Origin: Nothopassalora personata
Lineage: Eukaryota; Ascomycota; Dothideomycetes; Mycosphaerellales; Mycosphaerellaceae
Direction: 5' to 3'
DNA: 64,000 nt
NCBI GenBank assembly: GCA_033816765.1
Contig: CM066290.1
Location: forward strand, 3,968,001-4,032,000
In this document: positions 52,077 through 63,580 of the stretch, piece by piece
Layout of the letters: each line of letters begins with the position of its first letter
Numbering within the stretch: the stretch's first letter is position 1
The notes under the pieces: model-generated
The model's input: the letters and a program-made list of their open reading frames with translations, nothing else
The model's database searches: none
Told to the model about the DNA's origin: nothing
Program-made: the position numbers and the translations under genes

Positions 52077-53245
52077 ATGTCTTCATCTCTCGACCAACTC
52101 AAGGCCGCCGGCACCGTATGTCGTCCCTCCCAATCCGCGTTGATGCTGTCGGCTTTCGGCATTTGAACGAGAATCGAAACTGATGGATGAGCCATTCAGG
52201 TCGTTGTCGCCGACTCTGGTGATTTTGCGACGATCAAGAAGTACCAGCCACAAGATGCCACCACCAACCCGTCGTTGATCCTCGCCGCGTCGAAGAAGCC
52301 AGAGTACGCGAAGCTCATCGACGAGGCTGTCGCATACGGCAAGAAGCAGGGCAGCACTGTTGAGGAAAAGGTTGACCACACATTGGACGCGCTGCTTGTG
52401 CAGTTTGGCAAGGAGATCCTTCAGATCGTCCCCGGCAAGGTCTCGACAGAGGTTGACGCCAGATACTCCTTCGACAAGAAGCAGTCCGTCGCAAAGGCTC
52501 TGCACATAATTGACGTGAGTCTAAATCGAGAAGCTGAATAAAGCTCTACCTGCGCTGACATGGCCATCAGCTTTACAAAGAGCAGGGCATCGACAAGTCG
52601 CGCGTCCTGATCAAGCTTGCATCGACCTGGGAGGGTATCCAGGCCGCCCACGAGCTTCAGACCAAGCACGGTGTCAACTGCAACTTGACCCTCATGTTCT
52701 CGCTCACCCAGGCTATCGCAGCCGCCGAGGCCGGTGCCTTCCTCATCTCTCCATTCGTCGGCCGCATCCTTGACTGGTACAAGGCCAACACCAAGCAAGA
52801 GTACACCGCGGAGAACGACCCAGGTGTCAAGTCTGTCCAGCAAATCTTCAACTACTACAAGAAGTTCGGCTACAAGACTATTGTCATGGGCGCTTCTTTC
52901 CGCAACGTTGGTGAGATCACGGAGTTGGCCGGCTGCGACTACCTCACCATCGCACCAAACCTGCTCGAGCAGCTCTACAACAGCCAAGACAAGGTGCCCA
53001 AGAAGCTCATTGCTGAGAACGCGGCTTCGTTGAACATCGAGAAGAAGAGCTACCTCAACGACGAGGCTGCGTTCCGATTCGACTTTAACGAGGACACCAT
53101 GGCAGTTCACAAGCTGTCCGAGGGCATCAGCAAGTTTGCTGCTGACGCCGTCACTCTTCGGGTGAGTCGCCACTTCCATGCCACTGTCTAAGCTCATGCT
53201 AACACGTGCAATTAGGATATCCTCAAGGAGAAGATCGGTGTTTAG
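52077..53245 (+). CDS. TAL1: Transaldolase
   Basis: Four exons: 52077-52115, 52200-52514, 52571-53161 and 53216-53245, all GT-AG, giving 324 aa, the usual length. The enzyme moves a dihydroxyacetone unit from sedoheptulose-7-phosphate to glyceraldehyde-3-phosphate in the cytosolic non-oxidative pentose phosphate pathway. Signatures: [17 protein letters not shown] near the N-terminus, DARYSFD, the Schiff-base lysine in [12 protein letters not shown] (about K133), [19 protein letters not shown], and [12 protein letters not shown]. The last exon codes only nine residues (DILKEKIGV). SOD1 follows 400 bp downstream on the same strand. Confidence 0.97.
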
Positions 53246-53641
53246 ATTGCTGCAAGTTTAGCGTTTCCTTTGCGGCTTTGGTAGTTCGGTAAACGACTCC
53301 AGGATGGTGTATCCACGGTTCAAGAAAGCTTGGTCTATAGATGTGTATATGACAAGAAGCATCCTCTGAACGAATATGTTCCTTCGTGACACGTTGGGCT
53401 CCACGACCTCTTCGGTGCTTCAACCGACTCCGACGTCGCTCAAAACATCCCTGCTCTGCGTCATTTCGCAGGCCAAGAGCACGACCGATTGAGGGGCTGC
53501 CCCACTATCCGCTCAATCAGCTCAGCAAATCGAGTTTTGCCATTCCTTCTGTATCTTTCCATTACCATCACGTCGTCAGAGAAGACAACATCACCATATA
53601 AAACTCTTCATCAACTCAGTTATATCAAAGACACCGCCACA
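53246..53641. other. Intergenic: TAL1 terminator and SOD1 promoter
   Basis: About 395 bp. A short AT-rich leader with CATATAAAACTC (near 53594-53605) may be the SOD1 TATA element. Confidence 0.5.
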
Positions 53642-54551
53642 ATGGTCAAAGCAGGTACGTAGCGTGGCGCCAAAGCACCGAGTGGAGCCAGTCATCGCGA
53701 GAATGAGCATGTTTCGGGCAGCAGGGCCTCCTCATTTGCTCAAGCAGAGGTCATCCACCCATCAAGGTCTCACACGAGATCTGGGATGAGGCGGTGCCCA
53801 CAGCAAGGCGACAGGTCCCGCACCACGTGCTGACTGCATGGACTTTGATGGATACTGCCAACGCCATGCCATTGGACTTGGGACAGCTTCACCAGCCGGC
53901 TTCCATACACAACGCGGATGCTGACCATGTTCCCACAGTCGCAGTTCTCCGTGGTGACAGCAATGTCAAGGGTCAAGTGACCTTCGAGCAGGAGTCCGAG
54001 AGCGGCCCAACTAAGATCACCTACGACATCACTGGTAACGATGCCAACGCCGAGCGTGGTATGCACGTTCACGCCTTCGGTGGTAAGTGCAAAGGGTCAA
54101 TGCCATCCCCCTTTTGCGCAGCACAAGTTGCTGAGACCTTCCCACATGAGTGTTCGAGTATGGCTAACATCGTTCTGTGAAAAAGACAACACCAACGGAT
54201 GCACAAGCGCTGGACCACACTGTAAGTGACGAGCGACTCAGCATGTGCCGCAACGATAGCTGACCCGACGACCTCACAGTCAACCCACACGGCAAGGAGC
54301 ACGGCGCCCCAGAGGACAGCGAGCGCCACGTAGGGGACCTTGGCAATTTCAAGACTGACGGCCAGGGCAATGGCAAGGGCACAATCGAGGACAAGCACAT
54401 CAAGCTCATCGGCCCACACAGCGTTCTCGGCCGCACCATTGTTGTCCACGCCGGCACTGATGACCTTGGCAAGGGTGGTCACCCAGAGAGCAAGAAGACT
54501 GGTAACGCCGGTGGCCGTCCAGCTTGCGGTGTGATCGGTATTGCCGCATAG
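53642..54551 (+). CDS. SOD1: Cu/Zn superoxide dismutase
   Basis: Four exons: 53642-53654, 53939-54082, 54186-54221 and 54280-54551, giving 154 aa. Exon 1 codes only MVKA plus one base and is followed by a 284-bp intron, long for this locus and a possible site of control. Copper and zinc ligands are all present: [31 protein letters not shown] and [16 protein letters not shown]. The Cys pair for the disulfide (GCTSAGPH and RPACGVIG) is kept, and the active-site Arg is in AGGRPACG. There is no signal peptide, so it is the cytosolic/intermembrane-space enzyme that turns superoxide into hydrogen peroxide. Confidence 0.97.
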
Positions 54552-54836
54552 ATGAGAAGCAGTTGTTGATGAATGGACGGGGCATGAAAAGAATGGGTGG
54601 ACATAGTCGGAGAGTCGCGGACAATGTAGATGCTGTAGCTTAAGCACCATGTCAACTACAAACGCCGACATCTTCCGGAACTTCTCCTTCCTACAGATAT
54701 CGTCAGGTTCGTGAGCTTTTCTATGTACAAGCAGAATCGAAGCTCGTCTCTGATCTAGCAGAGGAGTGCCGCCATGCTGTCGTGTCTATGCATCATATGC
54801 TTATTGTACCATCTGGTCCCAAGCTGTATGAGATCT

Positions 54837-55343
54837 CTAGCTGGTACCTGAGCAACCAACAAAGTTGTTGCCGCTCGCGCCAGTGTGGGTGATGGCACCA
54901 GCGTACTGTCCGTTCGTGTTCTATCATGCTCAATTAGCCTCACCCTCCAAGCAACATTCGCAAGATTCACTTACGAAAACAACACGATCAGCACCGGGAG
55001 AGCCACCAGTGTAAACGCCGCTGGTCTTGATCGGAAACTCCTGGTATGGGCCGTCGACTGGGAAGTCGAAGCCTGGAACGATCCGTTAGCCTCACTACAT
55101 CTCACTCTCGTTGCGAATCTACATACCCTCGTAATTGTTGTATTGATGTGGGTAGTTGTCATCACCGACTTGCTGGCCGTTGGAGTAGTAGTTGTATCCT
55201 TGGTTGAAAGCGGCGGTGACCTGGCTGGTGCTGTATTGTGTCGATCCACAGGTAGTCGCGGACTGGCGTTTGAAGAGCTCAGCAGTTGGGGCGGCGATGG
55301 CGCCGACTGCGAAGAGTAGAGCGGAGGCGGAGGCGAACCGCAT
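54837..55343 (-). CDS. Secreted guanyl-specific ribonuclease (RNase T1/F1 family)
   Basis: Exons 55343-55127, 55072-54975 and 54920-54837, all GT-AG, giving 132 aa. A signal peptide ([18 protein letters not shown]) with a KR site (ELFKRQ) suggests a propeptide and a mature enzyme starting near QSATTCG. Catalytic residues of the family are present: His in [11 protein letters not shown], Glu in YQEFPIK, Arg in GADRVVF and His in ITHTGASG. The NNYEGF segment is the guanine recognition loop. The enzyme cleaves single-stranded RNA after G outside the cell. The long-range disulfide pair (ATTCGST and FVGCSG) is present, but both Cys of the second disulfide known in family members are missing (GYNYY and NGQYAG). 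Confidence 0.93.
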
Positions 55344-56299
55344 CTTTGCTTTTGTGATGGAGAGGGAGTGGTAGTGAATGAATGGATGAAAGCGAATGAG
55401 ACTCCTCTTGCTGTTGCTGCGGCGCTACCTTATCTACCTCGGTTCAATGATGATGGGAGGGCATGGTCTATACTTGTATCTCAGTCACGGTTGCTCTTGT
55501 GATATGGCTTCGCGGACGAGAGCCACTTTGCAGCACGTGTGGTTGTTGCATCCACGGGGTCAAACACTTCCGCTCAGTCCGTAGGTCACGACTACTGCTG
55601 TGCGACGACGATCTCTTTTTGCCGTCGGCGAGTCGCGAGAGACCCTTTGCAGCCATAGATCCGACGTTAATGCAGCGACAAGCGGTCGTGAATAGTGCTG
55701 ATCATTGTTCTTACAGCCAAGCCGGTGGGAGAGCCGGAGATTTTGGCGCAACAGGAAGGAGATGTGATTGTAGGGAACGGAGATAGATAGGCCAAACAGC
55801 GGTCGAGGTTGAAGCACATGTCGTAGTTTTAGCTCGCAAGACAAGCACTAGGCGCCTGAGGTCTATGCAACGCTTCGGTAGTCCGTCCGTGTAGTTGTCC
55901 TATGGCAGTGCTGGCATGGGACGTTGTGTTTGCCGCCACTTTGAATTTGATCTACCTCCTAGCATCAAAATGGAAGGTGAGGCCGTCTTGAGTTACGTGA
56001 GTCGTATGATGGTTTGCTTCTTTGTTTCGTCTGCTTCCTGCAGTAGATGGTCTTTCGATTCGCTGATCTTGCTCGAGACTTGGCGCGAAGGCAGATAGCT
56101 AATCGGAGCTGGCCGCGGGGTCATTCGGCGTTGTTCCTGCATCGGTGTGTCAACAATGTGCGAGGGACGTCAGAGGAATAGCTGAAGATGCAGATATCTT
56201 GCTAGAAAGTCCGTCATTAGAATCGACACGTGCCTCCGTCTAGGGTGTGGAAGCAGAAACACGAAGCATCTCACCCATACACGACGAGACAACACCACA
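55344..56299. other. Intergenic
   Basis: About 950 bp between divergent genes: promoters of the RNase (left) and the DUF3632-like gene (right). Frames present show no domain. Confidence 0.45.
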
Positions 56300-57159
56300 A
56301 TGCCCCAAGCTGGACTCAGCGATTCGAAGACTGTGCAGCAGTCGAGGCAACACGAAGCTGTACGCGGCTTTGTTGCTGGCTCCACGAATCTAGAGACTGC
56401 ACTTGAGAGATTTTGCGAGCCCGTCGAGAGCATATGGAAATCGTCGAAAGATGCTGAAGAGGTGGAAGAGCACTTGAACATAAGCTGGCAGTCAATCGTT
56501 GCGGCAGCTGCCACAACGTCCTTTACGGAAGCTTCGCAACAAAAGCTCGTTGACTTCGTGATCACCTTGCAAGAGAGGGCTGACGTGGAGAAGGACGGCC
56601 AAGCTTGTCAAGTGCAGGACATGACGGTGTGGAGGGACCTCCCTACGTTTGGCTGGCAAATACGTGATGCTTGGAATTTTGGTGAGTGTGAGGTTGATAT
56701 GTTCTGCACGATTGCTGACGATGGGTAGCCCCGGAGGAGGGAAGCGATCAATCCAGCAAAGACCAATGGATCAACCTCAACGCATTCGCAGCATCATTAG
56801 TAGCATCAGCACACTCACAAACCGACGACACCCCCGACCTAACCCTCTTCGGCATCTGGACGATTCGGACGGCTCTCGAAGAGTCGAAGGCCACAGATGC
56901 AGCTCTCGCTGCAGCTTCTGCTTGGTTCGTCTTTGCCGCGCCGACCATAGCAGACTTGTGCCGCGAAGAGAGGACGTACGAAGGGAAAGTCGCACAGCCT
57001 GGTTCTGCGAAGAGCGAAGAGAAGTTGACCGGATACTCGGTGGATAGGTGGCAGGCGTGGCAGCAAAAGCTGGAGGAGCTGAAGAGCACAGTGTCGGATA
57101 GCACAGCTAAGCAGCTAGTCGAGCAGGCAATAGAGGCTATTAGTGAAGTGCAGCTTTAG
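56300..57159 (+). CDS. DUF3632-like protein of unknown function
   Basis: Exons 56300-56681 and 56729-57159 over a 47-bp GTGAGT...GGTAG intron, giving 270 aa. An all-helical, acidic protein: ALERFCEPVESIWKSSKDA near the N-terminus, DMTVWRDLPTFGWQIRDAWN (about residues 107-126) before the splice, WINLNAFAASLVASAHSQ, and LTLFGIWTIRTALEE, WFVFAAPTIADLCRE. The WRDLPTFG/W-N pattern and length resemble the fungal DUF3632 family, whose role is unknown. No signal peptide or membrane segment. Confidence 0.8.
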
Positions 57160-58654
57160 GAGATACTGTCGCGATGCGATGGAGAAGAAGTCACCTCCCT
57201 AGAAAGAAGTATTCAGTAACCTGAGCATAGCACGAAGCGGTCCTTCCATGCGAATTGCTATGGTTCTGGCTACGTTGCTACGCACCAGCATGTTCGAGCG
57301 AAGAGCTTTGTTTTCATATAAAATGATAAGTCGACGCGCTCGCTCATTCCCCGGGAATGGCAAGACGGGGTGGCTGAAGGTCGGAATCGAGGCGAAATGA
57401 CTGGAGCATGGGGAGCTCGGTTTGCCAGCAGGCAAGCATCTTCCTGTAGTGCCACACGGGGTACTCTTCAATGGGACGTTTACGTGAGAAGTCGGTGGTA
57501 TTGGATTGCATGCTGCCGTGCCTGCGTTGTACAGTATGATCCTCAGTGGCGTCGATGGGCGCTTCGAAGAATGATTGGCGTACATGTACGCGCGGTGCTT
57601 GGTACCTGCCAAGAGGCAACCATTTCACTAGAAATTCTACAGTAGAGCTAACGAAGCACAACGCGCGACGAACTCGTTGGTGAGGGTCAAACAGCAGCGA
57701 TCAAGGATCAGCCTCCACGCGACATGATGATCTAATCTCTAGACCAGCTCTAGACCTTTGCAAGATGGTCCTCGAGGTTTAGCCGGCATACGGATGTCCC
57801 TACGTAGACGGATGTCCCTACAGTACGTAGTTGAACGACCCCCAAGAGTCCATCAAGTCTCGCATCCATTTCCTGTCAATATTGGCGACTCGCTTTTGGA
57901 GACTTGGTCGAGTAGTAGCGCGCATCGAGGCTAAAGTGTCTGCTCGTACGAAACACAGGGTTCGGGGTCTCGAGGTGCAGTTTTCGAGTGTTTGGGCTCA
58001 TCACATTAGGCGGCATTAGAGGGGGCTCGGTCGACCAGCTGGGCAATCGGGGAAGTGCTTAGAACTAGGCCAGGCCAGCATCTGCTCCCGGCAACCACAA
58101 TCTTTCCTGCTGTTCCTCAATTGGCTCCAGTTCCGTCTAGGCCAACGTCGGTGCGCGCGCATCGTTTTGCTGTTTCAAACGCCATCGACTCGTCCACACA
58201 ACCAACGTTCCCTTTGCCGTGTTTCAGCAGGACTCGACGAGCCTCTGTCTGTCGCTGCTGCAACCTCCCCGGCCGACTGTGGGAGTCCCTCTCACTACAC
58301 ACACACTCACACACACACTCTCTCTCTCTCACTCTCCACGCCGCCGCTCCTGGACCGCGACGACCAGCCTGGTGCTGCCGCTGCCGCTGCCACCCCTTCG
58401 ACATTGCGACATCCGCTCACCCACACGCCCCACCAAATCTCCGCGACACCTGACATCCGCCTGCACTGGACTGCACAGTAATTGCGACGCTGACCAGCTC
58501 GCTTACACTCATTGAACCAACAAAGACTTCCCACCCAGCCTCAATCTCCTGACACGCCGCGCGAGTCCAGCCCGTTGCGAGAAACACGCCGCCACTCCTT
58601 CATCCACCGACACTCGTTTTACTGCACGCCACCTCTATACACGCAACATAATTA
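57160..58654. other. Intergenic and long SHO1 leader
   Basis: About 1.5 kb. The right part (about 58180-58650) is C-rich and pyrimidine-biased, as in long fungal 5' leaders, and includes a CA/CT microsatellite (58299-58333). Two copies of a near-exact 13-bp repeat (CGGATGTCCCTAC) lie at about 57790-57825. Confidence 0.5.
58299..58333. repeat. (CA)n/(CT)n microsatellite in the SHO1 leader
   Basis: A run of ACACAC... units changing into TCTCTC... units, 35 bp long. Confidence 0.85.
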
Positions 58655-59747
58655 ATGCCGAGCTTTGGTAGTAGCGGCTCATCACCTGCCCTACAGAAGA
58701 TGGAAATGGGCAATGGCGGCCGCTATGCCGCCAAGAGGTTCGACTTTGGTCGCATTGCGGGCGACCCGTTCTGGCTGGGCACAATCGGCATTGGCATTGT
58801 GAGTCGCTGTGACATACTTAACCACACCCGTAAGATCACACTACTGACAGCGCGACAGTCTGGCTGGATCATAGCCTTTGTCAGCTCCATCGTAGCAGAC
58901 GTCTCTCAAGAGTACCCCAACTACTCGTGGTGGAGCTTAGCCTACATGTTCTTCTGCATAATAGCAGTATTCTTCGTCGTCGGTGCCAACGCCGTCTTCA
59001 CCTACCACGTCGCCGTTGCGGCCTTTCTATCGGCAGGCCTCGTCTTCACGACATCCTCTGTCAACTCTCTCATATACTACCCGGACGCCGCCAAAGAAGC
59101 AGCAGCCGCTGGCTTCATTCTGTTGTCCATTGTTTCGGTAACATCAAGGCACAAGCTTTACATGCACCGGCTAACTTGTTTCATAGATCATCTGGATCTT
59201 CTACTTTGGCTCGCAACCGCAAGCGAGCCACCGCCAAACCCTCGACTCCTTCGCGTTGCACAAAGATCGTGCCCCGAGCCGCAACAGCCGCGCCATGCGC
59301 CAATCGTATCGCCCTGAAACTGCACACTCTGGAGGCCAACAGCCGCAAGCATACAACTCAAATCGACTCGCAGGTTTCGAGACGGCTTCACCGGTTGCTG
59401 GCTACCATGGCGGTACAGCAGGTCAAGCGAACCGCGACGGCGAGCCACGATTCCCACAGCCCCTGAATACACAGCCAAGTGCTACCAACTTGGGAGCTCA
59501 TAGCGGAGCATCCCTTGGCGTAGCCGCAGCTCAAGGACACGACAGCTCAGTGAGCGCACCTTCGGACTATCCCTACCGAGCCAAAGCCATTTACTCTTAC
59601 GAGGCGAATCCGGACGATGCAAACGAGATTTCCTTCACCAAACATGAGATACTGGAAGTTAGCGATGTTTCAGGAAGATGGTGGCAGGCCAAGAAAGAGA
59701 ATGGAGACACGGGTATTGCCCCCTCGAACTATCTCATTCTGCTATGA
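58655..59747 (+). CDS. SHO1: Osmosensor Sho1 (high-osmolarity signalling membrane protein)
   Basis: Exons 58655-58798, 58859-59137 and 59187-59747, giving 327 aa; a second ATG 15 codons on is possible. After a short N-terminus ([20 protein letters not shown]) come four membrane helices ([70 protein letters not shown]). A Gln/Ser/Ala-rich linker follows, then a C-terminal SH3 domain (about residues 265-327: [39 protein letters not shown]). Sho1 sits in the plasma membrane and its SH3 binds Pbs2 to feed the Hog1 MAP-kinase cascade; in filamentous fungi it also affects growth and virulence. All parts are intact. Confidence 0.96.
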
Positions 59748-60382
59748 GGTGCTTGAGACCCTTGCGCTGCGATTACGGAGTATGATTGAACGCCGGCATA
59801 GTATGCTTATGCAAGCGAGACGGCTGCGGGACGAGGCGATTTGGAAGGCCGACATACAGGAGCGTTCACAATTCCGAGCACATAAGGGTTGGTGCAGTCG
59901 AGCTACCGGGAGGCGCTGCTACGGAACGGGAATATAATTTCATGTTTGGCGAGGCGTTGGATGGCTTTGGAAAGAGCGAGCCCACAGTGCTCCTGGCGAT
60001 CAGGGTGTTCTCACGACGATACCAGTGGGGTTCCTCCACGAACTGGCTGAGTTTCAGCTTTTCTTGAATGCTAGCGATGAGCGAAGTAAAGCATGACTTT
60101 TGAAGCATCCACTTTCACAAAACTCTCCTTTCGATGTCTCGTATCTTTGACTGACGTGGGCCAGTAAGACGTTAAACAGCAGCGGTGCGAACCCTCACCC
60201 GACGCGTATCCGTCTCCCTCTGGTACTAGGCTCAATAGTCCATCGAGGAGCAGCTACGAATCTGCAACGGGCCTTGGCATTTGCCACTCAAAGCTCTTTC
60301 ACCACTATTCCCTGCTTAGCACTTCAATCAGCTCCTCAGTACCACACAATCTGGAAACTCTCGAGATCAATAATCATGCTAC
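59748..60382. other. Convergent intergenic gap between SHO1 and the cyclase gene
   Basis: About 630 bp holding both 3' regions. No gene is supported; short frames lack features. Confidence 0.45.
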
Positions 60383-61456
60383 CTAGAAGATAGCGATAGC
60401 ATTAGGCGGCGAACCAATCCCACCGGGCACATTCAACGGCACACTCGTCAACAAGAAGGTATACCGATTCAACCTCGCACACGTCTCCGACAGCGCTTTC
60501 AAATCCCACAGCTCGCCAATCGACATTCCGAACAAGCTGAGAAAGTACTGGTGCAGCACCAGATCCGACACGGGAGCCTCTTTCCCATTGATGATGGAGG
60601 GGATGTGCTCGAAAGCTATCATGTCCCCGGCGACGGCGCTGAAGTGCTTGTTCCAGAACCACTTGGCCGTCTCCTCGTCGCCCGTCACGCCGCAGACGCG
60701 GTGCGAGGCCATGAGCTCTGCTTGCTTGTCGCCGGAGATGCCAGAGAGGCCTTCGGTGAAGCCGGAGCGGATGATGATTACGTCGCCGACTTTGAACTCG
60801 ACGCCTTGCTTCTTGGCGATGGTTTCGATGTCGGCGATGGTGATTTTGTCGTCGGTGAAGGGGTTGAAGGCGCGTCCGGTTTCGTCGGCGTGCTTTTTGA
60901 AGTCGATCAAGACGCCGCGGGCTACCATGCCGCCGCGGGAGTGCCAGTGGTTTATCGTGGGGATTTTCCTTTCCGAGTCCCAGTCGCTGTCGTAGGGTTG
61001 CGAGAGTTCGGCCACGGAGGTTTTGGTGTTGTTGTAGCCGGTGGCGCTGGCTTGGTGGTGGAAGTGCACGAGGGAGTCCCATTGGCTGGAGCATTGCGTG
61101 TTGAATTCGACTTCGTCGTCGTAGCCGTGGCAGTTGAGTGGGCTGTCGACGAAGCTCATTACTTTGTGGACGAGGCCTTTGCGGCCGAAGCCTGGAGTCT
61201 TGATGGCGCCGATGGGCCAGTTGAGGGAGACGTGAACGCCTTCTCTGGCTTCGGTGTAGGCGGCTTTGATGACTTCTGGAGTGAGAAGGTTCAGGGTGCC
61301 GAAGACGTCTTTCTTTCCTTCCTTGTCCCAGAGACCCCAGGCGCAGCCTGTTCGTATCGTCAGCTGTGTACGTTGGTCTTGCTGTCAACAGGCTGGCTCA
61401 CCCTTTGGCATGCCTTTAACCTCGGGGAGGTCATCGAAATCTGGGATCTTCGACAT
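60383..61456 (-). CDS. Cyclase/dehydrase-family protein (kynurenine-formamidase-like fold)
   Basis: Exons 61456-61402 and 61347-60383 over a 54-bp GT-AG intron, giving 339 aa. It reads MSKIPDFDDLPEVKGMPKG, then CAWGLWDKEGKKDVFGTLNLL. The metal-site region is FNTQCSSQWDSLVHFHHQ (about residues 98-115), and IPTINHWHSRGGMVARGVLI and VGDVIIIRSGFTEGL follow. This is the putative cyclase family (PF04199 type) common in fungi. The bacterial HxGTHxDxxxH metal motif appears here as QCSSQWDSLVH, so some ligands differ. No signal peptide. The reaction is unknown; nothing nearby forms a pathway. Confidence 0.9.
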
Positions 61457-62276
61457 GATGGGATACTGTTATATCGATTTGCACTGTGCTCCGGCGAGTT
61501 GATTGTATAAATCGTTGTTATTTCTGTTTGTTGTCGAAAGCTCTTCACTTGTTCTGTGGCCCTGGGACGTGACCGTCTCTTATACTTACATGTATCCACA
61601 TCTTGCCGATCTGAGCTCTGCCCTCAGGCGGGGTAACCTTAGTATTGAGAAGGAGGGGATATCGTAGGATCCCATGTGTGCCCCTCAGCCGGCTCGCGTC
61701 AGACTTGTTCGATGAGTGTGAGCGACGATGAAGTGGCGTTGCAGCTTTGGTCCTCGTAGTATTGGGACCTCCATGGTGGCAATTACTGCAGCGGGATCAT
61801 CAAGCAGCGGGTAGGTCCATGTGGCTTGACAGCAGCCACGTGGCGTGGTAAAAGCTCTCGTATATGTTGTGAGTTACTACTGCACTTGCTGATGGTCATT
61901 GTTGAGTGCTCTATAAGGCTGAAGGCGTGATGATGCTGACGGGTATGTTTTCGCTTGCCACCAAGCGCGTCGCTGAATGGAGCTGAGCCAGGGGTGGTTG
62001 CGAAAACGACTGCGTACACTTGAGACTGACCCAAACCGAGCTGGATTTCAAGTGACACAATCGATGAAGGAGGTGCCATACGCACTGCTCGTAAGGCTCC
62101 ATGGCACGGACTTCTGCTTGGAGTAACACAGAAGCAGGCGCTTTCGCCCATCGCGCCGGAGCGTCGCCGTTTATCAGAGACCACGGTGAACTATGCGAGG
62201 AAACAGCGCGCTGCGATATACTCGGGCAGCTACACGGCTACGATTCTAGTCGTCTCTTGCACTCACGCAGTTCTTG
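61457..62276. other. Intergenic
   Basis: About 820 bp upstream of the cyclase gene (minus) and of the hypothetical gene at 62277 (plus). No repeat or gene is supported. Confidence 0.45.
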
Positions 62277-62810
62277 ATGGCAATTGCCCTCGGTCTGTTC
62301 GAGGAGATAGTGTCATCAGCCCTCGGACATGCCTATGCAGTCGGAAGGAAGCCCAGGCCTTGGTATGGATCAACATGGGCATTGGAGATGCTGTCGACGA
62401 TGCGTGAGGCGAGCATTCGGCATGATGCAATCCTAGGCAGAGACATATGGTGCCTCCACTTCTCACGAGCAGTGTGTCTCATCGCGCTCTATCACTCTCG
62501 AGTGGGTCATAAGCGACCGAAAGGCCACTGGAAGCTTGCGTGCACCATGATCTTCCGCTGGCTTGCCGATGGGGACGTTTCAAAGAGCTTCAAGCCATCT
62601 ACGAAGAAAGCTACCATGCCAGGAGATTCGTTGAACGCCGCCACTTCTGGTGTCATAGACGTCCTATCGCCGTTCGATAGCGTGCTAATGTGGCTTCGCC
62701 AGCTCTCGCCTCTCGTAAGTGGCTTCACTTCCATGCCTTCAGATCGGACCTGGATGGAGCAGATCCGTTCGATGCGCGATCGGTGGAGGCTATTGGCTGC
62801 GCGCACATGA
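62277..62810 (+). CDS. Hypothetical protein
   Basis: 177 aa from ATG 62277, single open frame. The product reads MAIALGLFEEIVSSALGHAY, then WYGSTWALEMLSTMREAS, RDIWCLHFSRAVCLIALYHS, WKLACTMIFRWLADGD and ends WMEQIRSMRDRWRLLAART. It is helical, Trp-rich and basic at the end. The upstream side has an AG (CACGCAG, 62264-62270) that could be a splice acceptor, so a missing first exon is possible. I do not recognise a family. Confidence 0.45.
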   Translation: MAIALGLFEEIVSSALGHAYAVGRKPRPWYGSTWALEMLSTMREASIRHDAILGRDIWCLHFSRAVCLIALYHSRVGHKRPKGHWKLACTMIFRWLADGDVSKSFKPSTKKATMPGDSLNAATSGVIDVLSPFDSVLMWLRQLSPLVSGFTSMPSDRTWMEQIRSMRDRWRLLAART

Positions 62811-62952
62811 GCAGGTGCAGTACGTCGGCGTCAGCTAGGTAACGGCTAGTGATTGCAACACGGATTCTCTGGCGTACATGCTGGTTATAAGAAGCAGCAC
62901 TTCCCGCGATTGGAAATGGTTCAGACACTCATCACAACACGGCATAGCAAGC

Positions 62953-63469
62953 ATGATCTCCTTCACCACGTGGGCTCTTGCCTCTCTCCTGGCAATACCG
63001 ATCGTTGCCTAGACCCTTGCAAACGCAGACCTCCCAATATTCAATACACAGGTGAAGGTCCACGCCGACTACGTCGAGGCCTTGGACGAAGCTGCAGATG
63101 CCAACGAGTGCCGCTTGCCCAACAATCTCTTCAACCTCGCGAGTCAAACGACGGGCGCCATTGATGTCATCTTATCTCTGCAGAAGCTGAATAACGAGGC
63201 TGCAGCACTTCCAGATGAACTGAACCAGAGCGATCTCAACTGCGGCAAATATCAACGACCCTTTGGCCAAGAATTACGAACAACTGTCCGCGACGCTTGT
63301 GGAACATGAGAATCGCTATCCTGTGGGACCCGTGAGCAAGGCATTCATCAGTGGCGGCCTGAAGACTCTGGATGAAGGCATCGTCAGGCTGTCGAATACT
63401 TTGTACGGGAAAGCGGCCGACAATCCAGGGGCTGCTGAGGTAGTCATGGAGAGGCTCTCACAGCGATAG
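62953..63469 (+). pseudogene. Broken small secreted protein, HsbA-like
   Basis: ATG 62953 starts a clear signal peptide (MISFTTWALASLLAIPIVA), then an in-frame TAG at 63010-63012 where CAG (Gln) is expected. The frame continues as TLANADLPIFNTQVKVHADY and ASQTTGAIDVILSLQKLNNE to about 63240. From there the homologous-looking continuation is in the +1 frame (NDPLAKNYEQLSATLVEHEN, then SKAFISGGLKTLDEGIVRLS, ERLSQR) to the stop at 63469. No intron repairs either lesion. The helical, Cys-poor secreted form resembles hydrophobic-surface-binding or cell-wall galactomannoprotein families, only tentatively. The stop fits a RIP-type C to T change, although this gene is outside the repeat block. Confidence 0.55.
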
Positions 63470-63580
63470 CGAACGGGGACTATCATACATGTCTGATGAT
63501 TATTATGTCTTATCTGTTCGTTCTCAGTCATACTCTTTCTCGGTATCTACATGCCCGCGCGTACAACAAGCACATCAAAT

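Noticed and set aside
51099..52195. Minus-strand ORFs over the VPS34 end and beyond
   Set aside because: Largely antisense of the kinase domain, with no recognisable product.
52421..53197. Minus-strand ORF of 258 codons
   Set aside because: Antisense of transaldolase exons.
60402..61388. Minus-strand ORF of 328 codons, extremely Arg-rich
   Set aside because: Shifted frame of the cyclase gene; the composition is an artefact of GC-rich codons.
60551..61510. Plus-strand ORF of 319 codons, Val/Gly-rich
   Set aside because: Antisense of the cyclase gene; no domain or own splice signals.
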